DNA from: Microbacterium rhizomatis
GTDB taxonomy: Bacteria; Actinomycetota; Actinomycetes; Actinomycetales; Microbacteriaceae
DNA length: 64,000 nt
Assembly: GCF_008710745.1 (NCBI RefSeq)
Contig: NZ_VYSA01000003.1
Coordinates: forward strand, 124,001-188,000
Direction: 5' to 3'
Shown here: piece by piece, positions 57,301 to 64,000 of the stretch
Layout of the letters: every line of letters starts with the position of its first letter
Numbering within the stretch: the first letter of the stretch is position 1
Notes under the pieces: model-generated
Database searches by the model: none
What the model saw: only the letters and a program-made list of their open reading frames with translations
What the model was told of the DNA's origin: nothing
Translations under genes and position numbers: made by a program

Positions 57301-58290
57301 TCAGCGCGCCGCGGTCGTCGCGCCGGCGCGGACCTCGGTCACGACGTCGAGGATCGCCTCGGCGACCAACGCGGGTTGCGTGTGGTGCACGTTGTGGCCG
57401 CTGTGCGTCTCGGTGATGTGCACCGCTCCTTCCACCAGGTCCGCCTGATCGGCCTGGCTCCGCGCCTGAGCGGCATCGAGCACGGAGCCGAAATCGTCGG
57501 GCACGTCGGCACCGATCGCTCCCGACGCCTTGAGCGCGGGGAAGGTCGGCCCGATCGGCGCGTCCGCCGAGATCACGATCAGCGGCATCTGATGAATCGG
57601 CGGTGCGCTCTCCAGCTCGTCGAAGCTGGCGTCGGGTGAGATCCATTCGAGCGCCGGATACTCGGCGATCGATGAGTCGATCTCGCCGCGCAGCAGCGGC
57701 TTCTGGACGGCCCACTGCTCGGGAGTCATGTGGGTGCGCAGGCCGTCGGACAGAGCATCCACCAAGACCATCCCGGAGACCTCGTCCGGGTGCAGCGAGG
57801 CGAGCAGCCTGCCGGCCAGTCCGCCCGCCGAGTGCGCCGCGATGACCACGGGACCTTCGATCCCGGCGGCGCCGAGGAGGGCGTGCAGATCGTCGGCCAT
57901 CTCGAGCGCCGTCACCGGCTGGGGGACGGGGTCGCTGCGGCTCGGAGCGTCTCCGACGGGCGTGCCGGGCCGGTCGTACGCGCACACCCGCGTGTGGTCG
58001 CCCACGAGCGACCAGACCGATGGAGAGGTCACGCCCGGATCCACGATCTTCCAGTCGTCGGCCGATCCGCGCTGGCCCGAGATCAGGACGATCGTCGGCG
58101 AGCCGGTCCCGTGGCACTCGAGGTACATCATGCGGCCGCCGCCGACATCGAACCGTCCCGCCACATCGGCGTCAGGAGTCGCGAGGGGCCTCGACGGGCT
58201 TGCCGCCGTGCACGCGGAGAGCGCTGCGGCGGTCGCGACGGCCGCGACCAGGACGAGTCCGCGCAGCCGCACTCGACTCGTTCGCGTCAT
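57301..58290 (-). CDS. Secreted lipoprotein alpha/beta hydrolase
   Basis: The 329-residue protein has a signal peptide with the lipobox-like ALSAC and is probably lipid-anchored outside the cell. The alpha/beta-hydrolase domain shows an oxyanion region IVLISGQRGSADDW, RVCAYDRPGTPVGDAP, the nucleophile in VIAAHSAGGLAGR (GxSxG relaxed to HSAGG) and a late histidine in ETHSGHNVHHTQP. GGAGGTGA lies 5 nt before ATG 58290. It follows purD by 34 bp in the same direction. The substrate (ester or peptide) is unknown. Confidence 0.85.
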   Translation of the reverse strand: MTRTSRVRLRGLVLVAAVATAAALSACTAASPSRPLATPDADVAGRFDVGGGRMMYLECHGTGSPTIVLISGQRGSADDWKIVDPGVTSPSVWSLVGDHTRVCAYDRPGTPVGDAPSRSDPVPQPVTALEMADDLHALLGAAGIEGPVVIAAHSAGGLAGRLLASLHPDEVSGMVLVDALSDGLRTHMTPEQWAVQKPLLRGEIDSSIAEYPALEWISPDASFDELESAPPIHQMPLIVISADAPIGPTFPALKASGAIGADVPDDFGSVLDAAQARSQADQADLVEGAVHITETHSGHNVHHTQPALVAEAILDVVTEVRAGATTAAR

Positions 58291-58324
58291 CCCGTCACCT
58301 CCGTGGTCTGCGGCCCCGCGTCGC

Positions 58325-59596
58325 TCAGTCGCCCGCTACTCGCGCGGCGATGTCGGTGCGGAACTGGCCCCCCTCGAGGTGGATCTCGCCGAGGGCCCGG
58401 TAGGCCCGCTCGCGCGCAGCGCCGAACGAATCCGCCGTCGCCACAACGCTCAGCACTCGGCCGCCGGTCGCCACGAGACCGCCGGCGCCGCGCGCGGTCG
58501 CCGCGTGCGCGATGTGGACTCCGTCGACGGATGCCGCAGCATCCAGCCCTTCGATCGCGCGGCCTGTGAGCGGGGCCTCGGGGTAGCCTTCGCTCGCCAG
58601 CACGACCGTGATGGCGGCGGCGTCCGAGAACGCGGGCTTCGTCTGGTCCTCCAGGGTGCCGGCCGCCGCCGCGAGCAGCAGCGCGGAGAGCGGGTCGACC
58701 AGGCGCGGCAGCACGACCTGGGTCTCGGGGTCGCCGAACCGTGCGTTGAACTCGATGACCTTGACGCCGTCTTCGGTGAGGATCAGGCCGGCGTAGAGCA
58801 GCCCGATGAAAGGAGTGCCTTCGGCATCGAGCTGACGGATGACCGGCTCGGCGATCCCGCGGGTGACGAGGTCGACGAACTCGGTCTCACTGCCGTACCG
58901 ATCGGCGAGCCAGGGGAGCGGCGAGTACGCGCCCATGCCGCCGGTGTTGGGCCCGGCGTCGCCTTCTCGCAGGCGCTTGAAGTCCCGCGCCGGACTCAGC
59001 GGAAGCACGTGGTCGCCGTCGCTGAGGAAGAAGAGCGACACCTCGGGGCCGGAGAGGAACTCCTCGATGAGTATCGTCCCGTCCGCGAGGTACGCGTCGG
59101 CGTGGGCGAGGGCCGCGGCACGGTCGGAGGTGACGATGACGCCTTTGCCGGCGGCGAGTCCGTCCGCCTTCACGACGTAGGGTGCGCCGAGCTCGTCGAG
59201 GGCGGCATCGACCTCGGCCCGGGTGTGGGCGCGGAGAGCCCGGCCGGTCGGCACCCCCGCGGCATCCATGATCCGCTTCGCGAACGACTTCGATCCCTCG
59301 AGCTGCGCCGCCGCCTTGCCCGGCCCGAAGACGGGGATGCCCCGGGCCCGCAGGACGTCCGCGACGCCCGCGACGAGCGGGGCCTCGGGGCCGATGACGA
59401 CGAGGTCGATCGCCTCGTCCTGAGCGAAGCTCTCGACGGCGGCCGGATCGTTCGGATCGAGCACGACGAGCGTGGCGTCGTGGGCGATGCCGGCATTGCC
59501 CGGGGCGGCGAACAGCTCGTGCCCGACATGCTCGGATCGCAGCGCGAGGATGATGGCGTGCTCGCGCGCGCCCGAGCCGAGGACGAGGATTCTCAC
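58325..59596 (-). CDS. purD: Phosphoribosylamine-glycine ligase (GAR synthetase)
   Basis: The 423-residue ATP-grasp ligase has [18 protein letters not shown] at the start, [33 protein letters not shown] (ATP loop), [20 protein letters not shown] and [20 protein letters not shown]. It makes GAR from phosphoribosylamine, the PurF product. GTG 59596 lies 6 nt after TAGGCT (leaderless). Confidence 0.98.
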   Translation of the reverse strand: MRILVLGSGAREHAIILALRSEHVGHELFAAPGNAGIAHDATLVVLDPNDPAAVESFAQDEAIDLVVIGPEAPLVAGVADVLRARGIPVFGPGKAAAQLEGSKSFAKRIMDAAGVPTGRALRAHTRAEVDAALDELGAPYVVKADGLAAGKGVIVTSDRAAALAHADAYLADGTILIEEFLSGPEVSLFFLSDGDHVLPLSPARDFKRLREGDAGPNTGGMGAYSPLPWLADRYGSETEFVDLVTRGIAEPVIRQLDAEGTPFIGLLYAGLILTEDGVKVIEFNARFGDPETQVVLPRLVDPLSALLLAAAAGTLEDQTKPAFSDAAAITVVLASEGYPEAPLTGRAIEGLDAAASVDGVHIAHAATARGAGGLVATGGRVLSVVATADSFGAARERAYRALGEIHLEGGQFRTDIAARVAGD

Positions 59597-59602
59597 CCGG
59601 TC

Positions 59603-59608
59603 AGCCTA
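59603..59608 (-). promoter_or_regulatory. Leaderless promoter -10 (TAGGCT) of purD
   Basis: TAGGCT on the minus strand, 6 bases, GTG 59596. Confidence 0.6.
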
Positions 59609-59641
59609 TCCGGGCGCGTTTCGAGTCTCCCGGTGCGTGGT

Positions 59642-59723
59642 GCACAACGCAGGACCGATCGCCCGGAACGGGCCGGATCGGCCGAGAATCGCCGCACCGC
59701 GGGTGGGTGATCCTGCGTTGTGC
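59642..59723. repeat. 82-bp palindromic element, type B copy 3
   Basis: GCACAACGCAGGA at the left end and TCCTGCGTTGTGC at the right end match the 94-bp type B copies at 36507 and 36746, but the element is 82 bp long and its interior differs. It lies between divergent purD and the SCP-domain gene. Confidence 0.88.
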
Positions 59724-59750
59724 ATCGGACGGGGGGCGAAACGCAAGGCG

Positions 59751-59756
59751 TACGGT
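59751..59756 (+). promoter_or_regulatory. Leaderless-type -10 (TACGGT) of the SCP-domain gene
   Basis: TACGGT, 6 bases, ATG 59763. The intervening GAGGGG could also act as Shine-Dalgarno if a longer transcript exists. Confidence 0.5.
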
Positions 59757-59762
59757 GAGGGG

Positions 59763-60146
59763 ATGGCGCGCAAGATCTCGACGGACGAAGGTCGCGACGC
59801 GCTCGCCGCGGTGCAGGTGGCCGTCCAGCAGGCGGGGGCGACAGCATCCGCGAAGCCCGCCCGCACCGATCTCGCGACGGCGGTGCGATATCTGCTGCAG
59901 CTGCTGGCCGAGAAGGCGCCGGGGCACTCTGTCGAGGTGCGTGTGCCGCCGTTCGGCGCCGTACAGGTCATCGAGGGCCCGCGGCACACGCGCGGGACCC
60001 CGCCGAACGTCACCGAGACCGACGCGCTGACGTGGATAGCGCTCGCAACCGGGCAAGAGCAGTGGGCGGATGCGGCAGCCGCAGGCCGCATCCTCGCCTC
60101 CGGCACCCGGGCCGACATCTCCGGCCTCCTCCCCCTTCGCCCGTAG
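59763..60146 (+). CDS. Sterol-carrier-like (SCP) family protein
   Basis: The 127-residue protein has the small SCP-like pattern seen next to purine genes in actinobacteria: [40 protein letters not shown], then [14 protein letters not shown] and [19 protein letters not shown]. These proteins bind hydrophobic ligands or have no known role. It is divergent from purD. ATG 59763 is fixed by the -10 spacing. Conservation beside purD/purM/purF is a known actinobacterial arrangement; the functional link is unproven. Confidence 0.8.
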   Translation: MARKISTDEGRDALAAVQVAVQQAGATASAKPARTDLATAVRYLLQLLAEKAPGHSVEVRVPPFGAVQVIEGPRHTRGTPPNVTETDALTWIALATGQEQWADAAAAGRILASGTRADISGLLPLRP

Positions 60147-60171
60147 CCGCGACGGCCGCGCCCGACGGTGA

Positions 60172-60177
60172 GACAAT
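60172..60177 (+). promoter_or_regulatory. Leaderless-type -10 (GACAAT) of the small membrane-protein gene
   Basis: GACAAT, 6 bases, ATG 60184. Confidence 0.45.
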
Positions 60178-60183
60178 GGAGCC

Positions 60184-60546
60184 ATGGCCGATCAGGTGCA
60201 GTCCGGAGCAGAGGCGGATGCGGGAGCCCCCGTCACCTCCACCGTCGTCGACGCGGAGCTCGTCACGGTGCGCCGCTCGCCCAAGTACTCCGTGTTCCTC
60301 ATCTTCGGTGCAGCGCTGGGCGTGCTCGTCGCCTTGATCCTGACTTTCGCATTCCACGGCACCGACGGCCAGAGCCCCAACACCGCGATCGTCTACTCGC
60401 AGTCGCAGGTGTTCGGCTTCCTCGCGCTGGTCGGCGCGGGCGTGGGCGTGCTCGTGGGCGGGGTCACCGCCCTCATCCTCGATCGTGCCCTCGCCCGCCG
60501 TACGCGCCGGATCGCCGCCGACCGCGAGCACACCATCGTCCTCTGA
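60184..60546 (+). CDS. Small conserved two-helix membrane protein
   Basis: The 120-residue protein has a polar N-terminus, the RRSPKYSVFLIFGAALGVLV start of helix 1 (about 32-56), a short outside loop (HGTDGQSPNTAIVYSQSQ) and helix 2 (about 75-100, VFGFLALVGAGVGVLVGGVT), ending in a basic DRALARRTRRIAADREH tail. Proteins of this type are regularly found between purD and purF in Actinobacteria. The function is unknown. Confidence 0.75.
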   Translation: MADQVQSGAEADAGAPVTSTVVDAELVTVRRSPKYSVFLIFGAALGVLVALILTFAFHGTDGQSPNTAIVYSQSQVFGFLALVGAGVGVLVGGVTALILDRALARRTRRIAADREHTIVL

Positions 60547-60562
60547 CTCCGGGCCCCTTCGC

Positions 60563-60640
60563 CGAGCCTGCCGTGTCGTGCCGAACCGGCTCGATCTCGA
60601 CGTCGGCAACCGGCCCGCTCGGCGCGACACGGCAGGCTCG
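60563..60640. repeat. 78-bp palindromic element, type D copy 2
   Basis: CGAGCCTGCCGTGTCG at the left and CGACACGGCAGGCTCG at the right are exact reverse complements. TGCCGAACC faces GCTCGGCG inside. The arms match the copy at 50582. Confidence 0.88.
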
Positions 60641-60666
60641 CGGGGGCTGAGAGGGGCTGAGAGGGG

Positions 60667-61278
60667 CTACGCGAGCTCGGCGATGATCGGGTGGATGGCC
60701 GCGTCGAACGCGACGACATCGCCGCGCAGGCCGTCGGTGACCGCGATCGTGAGCGACCCGATCCACCACACTCCGCGCTGGGTCAGGGGCAGCACCTGCA
60801 CGTTCAGCTCGAACGAGTGCGCCCGCCGGCCGACCTGCCTCTCGTGCTCGGCGATCGCGCTGGCGTACGCGCGATACGACACACCCGGCTTGGCCGTGGC
60901 ATCCTTCCGATACCTCTCGTACGCCGACTGCGAGAACGCCAGCGCGCCCGCCGCGTGCGGTTCGATCGCCGCCCGCAGCTCGGCCGATCCGTCTGCGGGC
61001 AGGGCGATGAGCGTCTCGAATCCGTCGACCAGGTCGAGTGGCACCGGCGAAGGGTGCGCCTGCGGCTCGACGGTCATGGCCCAGTACTCGCGCCACTGCC
61101 GCTCCAGCAGGGCCTGGTCGGTCTCGCTCCGGTCGTTCACGCGAGGAGGGATGCCGCGCAGCTGGGGCAGCTCGTCGGGTGAGCGGATTCCGAGCACCTG
61201 GCGCAGGTAGAGCGCGAGGAGTACCGGGCGACCCGCATCCTCGCGGATCACCCACTCCGGAGACCCCGTCCCGCCCAT
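60667..61278 (-). CDS. Conserved hypothetical protein near purM
   Basis: The 203-residue soluble protein starts MGGTGSPEWVIREDAGRPVL. It has LYLRQVLGIRSPDELPQL, WREYWAMTVEPQAHPSPVPL and a C-terminal half with ERQVGRRAHSFELNVQVLPL and WWIGSLTIAVTDGLRGDVVA. No catalytic motif is recognised. The start at 61278 is chosen because TACAAT (-10) lies 7 bases upstream and overlaps the alternative ATG at 61287. Similar proteins occur beside purF in Microbacteriaceae; that is recalled, not tested. Confidence 0.72.
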   Translation of the reverse strand: MGGTGSPEWVIREDAGRPVLLALYLRQVLGIRSPDELPQLRGIPPRVNDRSETDQALLERQWREYWAMTVEPQAHPSPVPLDLVDGFETLIALPADGSAELRAAIEPHAAGALAFSQSAYERYRKDATAKPGVSYRAYASAIAEHERQVGRRAHSFELNVQVLPLTQRGVWWIGSLTIAVTDGLRGDVVAFDAAIHPIIAELA

Positions 61279-61285
61279 GCGCCTC

Positions 61286-61291
61286 ATTGTA
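61286..61291 (-). promoter_or_regulatory. Leaderless promoter -10 (TACAAT)
   Basis: TACAAT on the minus strand, 7 bases, ATG 61278. Confidence 0.55.
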
Positions 61292-61332
61292 CGGCCGGGG
61301 CACCCGCGCGGACCCGGGTCTCGCTCCGCCGC

Positions 61333-61414
61333 GCACGAAGACAGGCGAAATCGCCGAGACAGGGCGGATCAGCGCCGATTCGTCCTGCCGCAGTGCGTTC
61401 TCCTGCCTCCGTGC
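61333..61414. repeat. 82-bp palindromic element, type A copy 3
   Basis: GCACGAAGACAGGCGAAATC at the left and GTTCTCCTGCCTCCGTGC at the right; aligns gap-free with the copy at 17009-17090. Its last 4 bases are also the first of the 14-bp tandem array. Confidence 0.88.
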
Positions 61415-61508
61415 GGTGAGCGCCGTGCGGTGAGCGCCGTGCGGTGAGCGCCGTGCGGTGAGCGCCGTGCGGTGAGCGCCGTGCGGTGAGCGCCGTGCGG
61501 TGAGCGCC
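61411..61508. repeat. 14-bp tandem array, seven perfect units
   Basis: GTGCGGTGAGCGCC is repeated seven times without change, followed by a partial unit. It begins inside the right end of the type A element, suggesting expansion from that end. It ends 40 bases before the purM -10. Confidence 0.95.
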
Positions 61509-61548
61509 GTCCGGCTCCGGCCCGGCGTCCGGCCCCGCCGCCCGCCGG

Positions 61549-61554
61549 TAGGCT
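61549..61554 (+). promoter_or_regulatory. Leaderless promoter -10 (TAGGCT) of purM
   Basis: TAGGCT, 6 bases, GTG 61561. Confidence 0.6.
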
Positions 61555-61560
61555 GAGCGG

Positions 61561-62715
61561 GTGGCCTCCGCATCCACCAATCCCTACACCGAGGCCGGCG
61601 TCGATACGGCTGCCGGTGACCTCGCCGTCGAACTGATGAAGTCGGCCGTCCGCCGCACTCACGGCCCCGAGGTGCTCGGTGGCGTGGGCGGATTCGCGGG
61701 CCTCTTCGACGCCAGCGCGCTGCGCGGCTACCGCCGGCCGCTCCTGGCGACCAGCACCGATGGCGTGGGCACCAAGGTCGCGATCGCCCAGGCGATCGAC
61801 AAGCACGACACGATCGGCATCGACCTCGTCGGCATGGTGGTCGACGACATCGCCGTCGTGGGCGCGAAGCCCCTCTTCATGACCGACTACATCGCGTGCG
61901 GCAAGGTGTACCCCGAGCGGATCGCCGACATCGTCGCCGGCATCGCGCGCGGCTGCGCCCAGACCGGCACGGCCCTGGTCGGTGGCGAGACCGCCGAGCA
62001 TCCCGGCCTTCTCGGCCTGGGCGACTACGACGTCGCCGGTGCGGCGACCGGCGTCGTCGAAGCGGATCGGATGCTGGGCGCACAGCACGTCCGCGAGAAC
62101 GACGTCGTCCTGGCCCTCGCCTCGAGCGGCCTGCACTCGAACGGTTACTCTCTCGTCCGGCACATCGTGGCGGGAGCGGGCATCGGCTACGGCGATCGCG
62201 CGCCCGACCTCGGCACCCACGGCACGACGTGGGGCGAGGCGCTCCTCGAACCCACGCGGCTCTATACCGCCGAGCTCCTGCGCCTGATCGCGACGCTCGA
62301 CGGCGACCTCGACGGCGACCTCGACGGCGATGAGCGCGGCGTGCACGCCCTCAGCCACGTGACCGGCGGCGGGATCGCAGCCAACCTCGCACGGGTTCTC
62401 CCTCAGCAGACGTGGGTGCAGGTCGACCGGTCGACGTGGTCGCCGCCCCCCGTGTTCCGCGTCCTCGCCGACCTCGGCGGACTCGACCTGGCCAGCACCG
62501 AGGGCACGTGGAACCTCGGCGTCGGCTTCATCGCCGTCGTCTCGCCCGCGGTGGCCGATGCGGCGGTCACCGCGCTCGCCGCGGATGGCATCGACGCGTG
62601 GCAGGTGGGCACCGTGCAGGGCGGGGATCGGCCGGCAGAAGACTTCGAACAGGGCGCGAAGGGTGTCGACGGTGGAGCCGTCCGGCTCGTCGGCGCCTAC
62701 GCGGACGGGAGCTAG
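61561..62715 (+). CDS. purM: Phosphoribosylformylglycinamidine cyclo-ligase (AIR synthetase)
   Basis: The 384-residue enzyme closes FGAM to AIR. It has NPYTEAGVDTAAGDLAVELM, GGFAGLFD, LLATSTDGVGTKVAIAQA, DLVGMVVDDIAVVGAKPLF, TALVGGETAEHPGLL, ALASSGLHSNGYSLVR and HVTGGGIAANLARVLP. A LDGD tetrapeptide is repeated three times in a loop (12-bp DNA repeat 62296-62331), an in-frame expansion not needed for the fold. GTG 61561 follows TAGGCT by 6 nt (leaderless). purF begins 9 bases after its stop. Confidence 0.98.
   Translation: MASASTNPYTEAGVDTAAGDLAVELMKSAVRRTHGPEVLGGVGGFAGLFDASALRGYRRPLLATSTDGVGTKVAIAQAIDKHDTIGIDLVGMVVDDIAVVGAKPLFMTDYIACGKVYPERIADIVAGIARGCAQTGTALVGGETAEHPGLLGLGDYDVAGAATGVVEADRMLGAQHVRENDVVLALASSGLHSNGYSLVRHIVAGAGIGYGDRAPDLGTHGTTWGEALLEPTRLYTAELLRLIATLDGDLDGDLDGDERGVHALSHVTGGGIAANLARVLPQQTWVQVDRSTWSPPPVFRVLADLGGLDLASTEGTWNLGVGFIAVVSPAVADAAVTALAADGIDAWQVGTVQGGDRPAEDFEQGAKGVDGGAVRLVGAYADGS
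62296..62331 (+). repeat. 12-bp in-frame tandem repeat in purM (LDGD x3)
   Basis: CTCGACGGCGAC occurs three times in a row, with the last base of the third unit changed. It lengthens a surface loop just before the HALSHVTGGG motif. Confidence 0.9.
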
Positions 62716-62724
62716 ACGCAATCC

Positions 62725-64000
62725 ATGTGCGGAATCGTCGGCATGGTGGGCCGTGGGCCCGTCAACCAGGAGATCTACGATGCGCTCCTGCTCCTTCAGC
62801 ATCGCGGGCAGGACTCGACCGGCATCGCGACGGCGGAGTCCAACGGCACGTTCCACATCGCCAAGGCCAAGGGCCAGGTGCGCGAGGCGTTCCGCACGCG
62901 CGACATGCGCGCTCTCCTCGGCGAGATCGGCCTCGGCCACGTCCGCTACGCGACGCAGGGTACGGCGGCCAACGAGCAGGAGGCCCAGCCGTTCTACGTC
63001 AACGCGCCGTACGGAATCGTGCTCGTCCACAACGGCAACCTGACCAACACGCGCGAGCTCACCGATGAGCTGTTCCACACCGACCGCCGGCACCTCAACA
63101 CGACCTCCGACACCGAGCTGCTCGTCAACGTGCTCGCCAACGAGCTGCAGTCCCAGATTTCGGGGCTCGAACTCGACCCCGAACAGGTCTTCGAGGCGGT
63201 CGCCCGGGTGCACGACCGCGTCGAGGGTTCGTATGCGGCCATCGCCCTGATCGCGGGGTACGGGCTGCTCGCGTTCCGTGATCCGTTCGGCATCCGGCCC
63301 CTCATCCTCGGCACCCGGCACGCTCCCGAGGGCGGATACGAGTGGACCGTGGCATCCGAATCCCTCGTCCTCGAGAACGCCGGCTTCGACATCGTCCGCG
63401 ACGTGATGCCGGGCGAGGCCGTCTTCATCGACCTCGACGGGCACCTGCACACGAAGCAGTGCGCGAAGAACCCCATGCTCGTGCCGTGCTCGTTCGAGTA
63501 CGTCTACCTCGCGCGCCCCGACTCCGAGATGAACGGCGTCTCGGTGTACGAGGCGCGCCTGCGCATGGGCGAGCGTCTGGCCGACACGATCGCGAAGTAC
63601 ACCCCAGAAGGATCGATCGACGTCGTCATGCCGATCCCCGACTCTTCACGACCCGCGGCCATGCAGGTGGCACGCAAGCTGGGTCTCGAGTACCGCGAGG
63701 GCTTCTACAAGAACCGCTACGTGGGGCGCACGTTCATCATGCCCGGGCAGGCGGTGCGCAAGAAGAGCGTGCGTCAGAAGCTGAACGCGATGTCGAGCGA
63801 GTTCAAGGGCAAGAACGTCCTGCTGATCGACGACTCGATCGTGCGGGGCACGACGAGCAAAGAGATCATCCAGATGGCACGGGATGCCGGAGCCAAGAGC
63901 GTGACGTTCGCCTCAGCCGCCCCGCCCGTTCGCTACCCGCACGTCTACGGCATCAACATGCCTTCGCGCCACGAGCTCGTCGCCCACGGCCGCACGATCC
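62725..64000 (+). CDS. purF: Amidophosphoribosyltransferase, 3' end beyond window
   Basis: The visible 425 residues start MCGIVGMVGRGPVNQEIYDA, with the nucleophile Cys2 of a class II glutamine amidotransferase and no propeptide before it. LLQHRGQDSTGIAT, GHVRYATQG, NGNLTNTREL and TSDTELLVN complete the glutaminase domain. The phosphoribosyltransferase domain shows CSFEYVYLARPDS, the YKNRYVGRTFI flexible loop and the PRPP motif VLLIDDSIVRGTTS. It catalyses the first committed step of purine synthesis. Four cysteines (for example QCAKNPMLVPCSF) could be Fe-S ligands as in Bacillus-type PurF. Cut by the window edge. Confidence 0.97.
   Translation, partial: MCGIVGMVGRGPVNQEIYDALLLLQHRGQDSTGIATAESNGTFHIAKAKGQVREAFRTRDMRALLGEIGLGHVRYATQGTAANEQEAQPFYVNAPYGIVLVHNGNLTNTRELTDELFHTDRRHLNTTSDTELLVNVLANELQSQISGLELDPEQVFEAVARVHDRVEGSYAAIALIAGYGLLAFRDPFGIRPLILGTRHAPEGGYEWTVASESLVLENAGFDIVRDVMPGEAVFIDLDGHLHTKQCAKNPMLVPCSFEYVYLARPDSEMNGVSVYEARLRMGERLADTIAKYTPEGSIDVVMPIPDSSRPAAMQVARKLGLEYREGFYKNRYVGRTFIMPGQAVRKKSVRQKLNAMSSEFKGKNVLLIDDSIVRGTTSKEIIQMARDAGAKSVTFASAAPPVRYPHVYGINMPSRHELVAHGRTI

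Noticed and set aside
17009..61414. Palindromic elements as insertion sequences
   Set aside because: At 82-97 bp they encode nothing, show no target duplication that I could define, and no transposase lies in the window; non-autonomous elements are the better description.
61411..61508. Spacer-like or operator array before purM
   Set aside because: The 14-bp units are contiguous and identical, not palindromic, and begin within a palindromic element; simple tandem expansion explains them.

Overview
The window is high-GC (about 70%), densely coded DNA from an actinobacterium. Protein character, heavy use of GTG starts, a purD / SCP-domain protein / membrane protein / purM / purF neighbourhood, and many leaderless promoters (a -10 hexamer exactly 6 nt before the start codon) point to Microbacteriaceae, most likely Microbacterium or a close relative. 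The genus is an inference. No rRNA, tRNA, CRISPR array, phage or transposase gene was seen.

Layout. (1) 1-12057, minus strand: a long, tightly overlapping operon with three flavin-dependent luciferase-like monooxygenases (one fused to a GNAT acetyltransferase), a peptide-type ABC importer, an aminotransferase, a GlcD-like FAD dehydrogenase and an FMN hydroxyacid oxidase broken by a 32-bp tandem duplication. An M20 deacylase lies just upstream (12261-13475). Acetyltransferase, monooxygenases and deacylase together resemble the N-acetyl route for scavenging S-alkylcysteines. (2) 13.6-15.2 kb: a lower-GC patch of orphan membrane and secreted proteins. (3) 15.3-17.7 kb: a GH13 glucosidase and apt. 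(4) 17.7-39.9 kb: a purine-degradation region holding guanine deaminase, uricase, HIU hydrolase, OHCU decarboxylase, allantoinase, an FmdA-like amidase, an HpxZ-amidase fusion, ureidoglycine-glyoxylate aminotransferase, allantoate amidohydrolase, an NMT1-type ABC importer, an XRE-cupin regulator, a molybdenum hydroxylase with FAD subunit, two deaminases and XdhC; a MobA-like protein follows. GlnR-type boxes (GTnAC-N6-GAAAC) sit before four of its transcription units, so it is probably switched on by nitrogen limitation. (5) 41.5-42.5 kb: purQ and purS. (6) 42.6-48.8 kb: a cellobiose-type system (binding protein, two permeases, GH1 beta-glucosidase, LacI/CebR regulator) with three CebR-like operators. 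(7) 49.2-57.1 kb: a nucleobase permease, an ABC-2-like exporter, purC, a TfoX-like protein and a PadR-MFS efflux pair. (8) 57.3-64.0 kb: a lipoprotein hydrolase, purD, small conserved proteins, purM and purF (cut by the edge).

Intergenic space is unusually rich in palindromic repeats. Eight elements of exactly 82 bp, and one of 83 bp, fall into three sequence types. They share a layout (mostly GCAY...RTGC ends, AGGA/TCCT about 10 nt inside) and look like non-autonomous REPIN/MITE-like elements. Longer relatives, an 18-bp plus 66-bp compound array, a 56-bp tandem and a 14-bp tandem repeat add to this. Both ABC importers whose binding-protein gene is followed directly by a permease gene carry a perfect 16-bp-stem hairpin at that junction.
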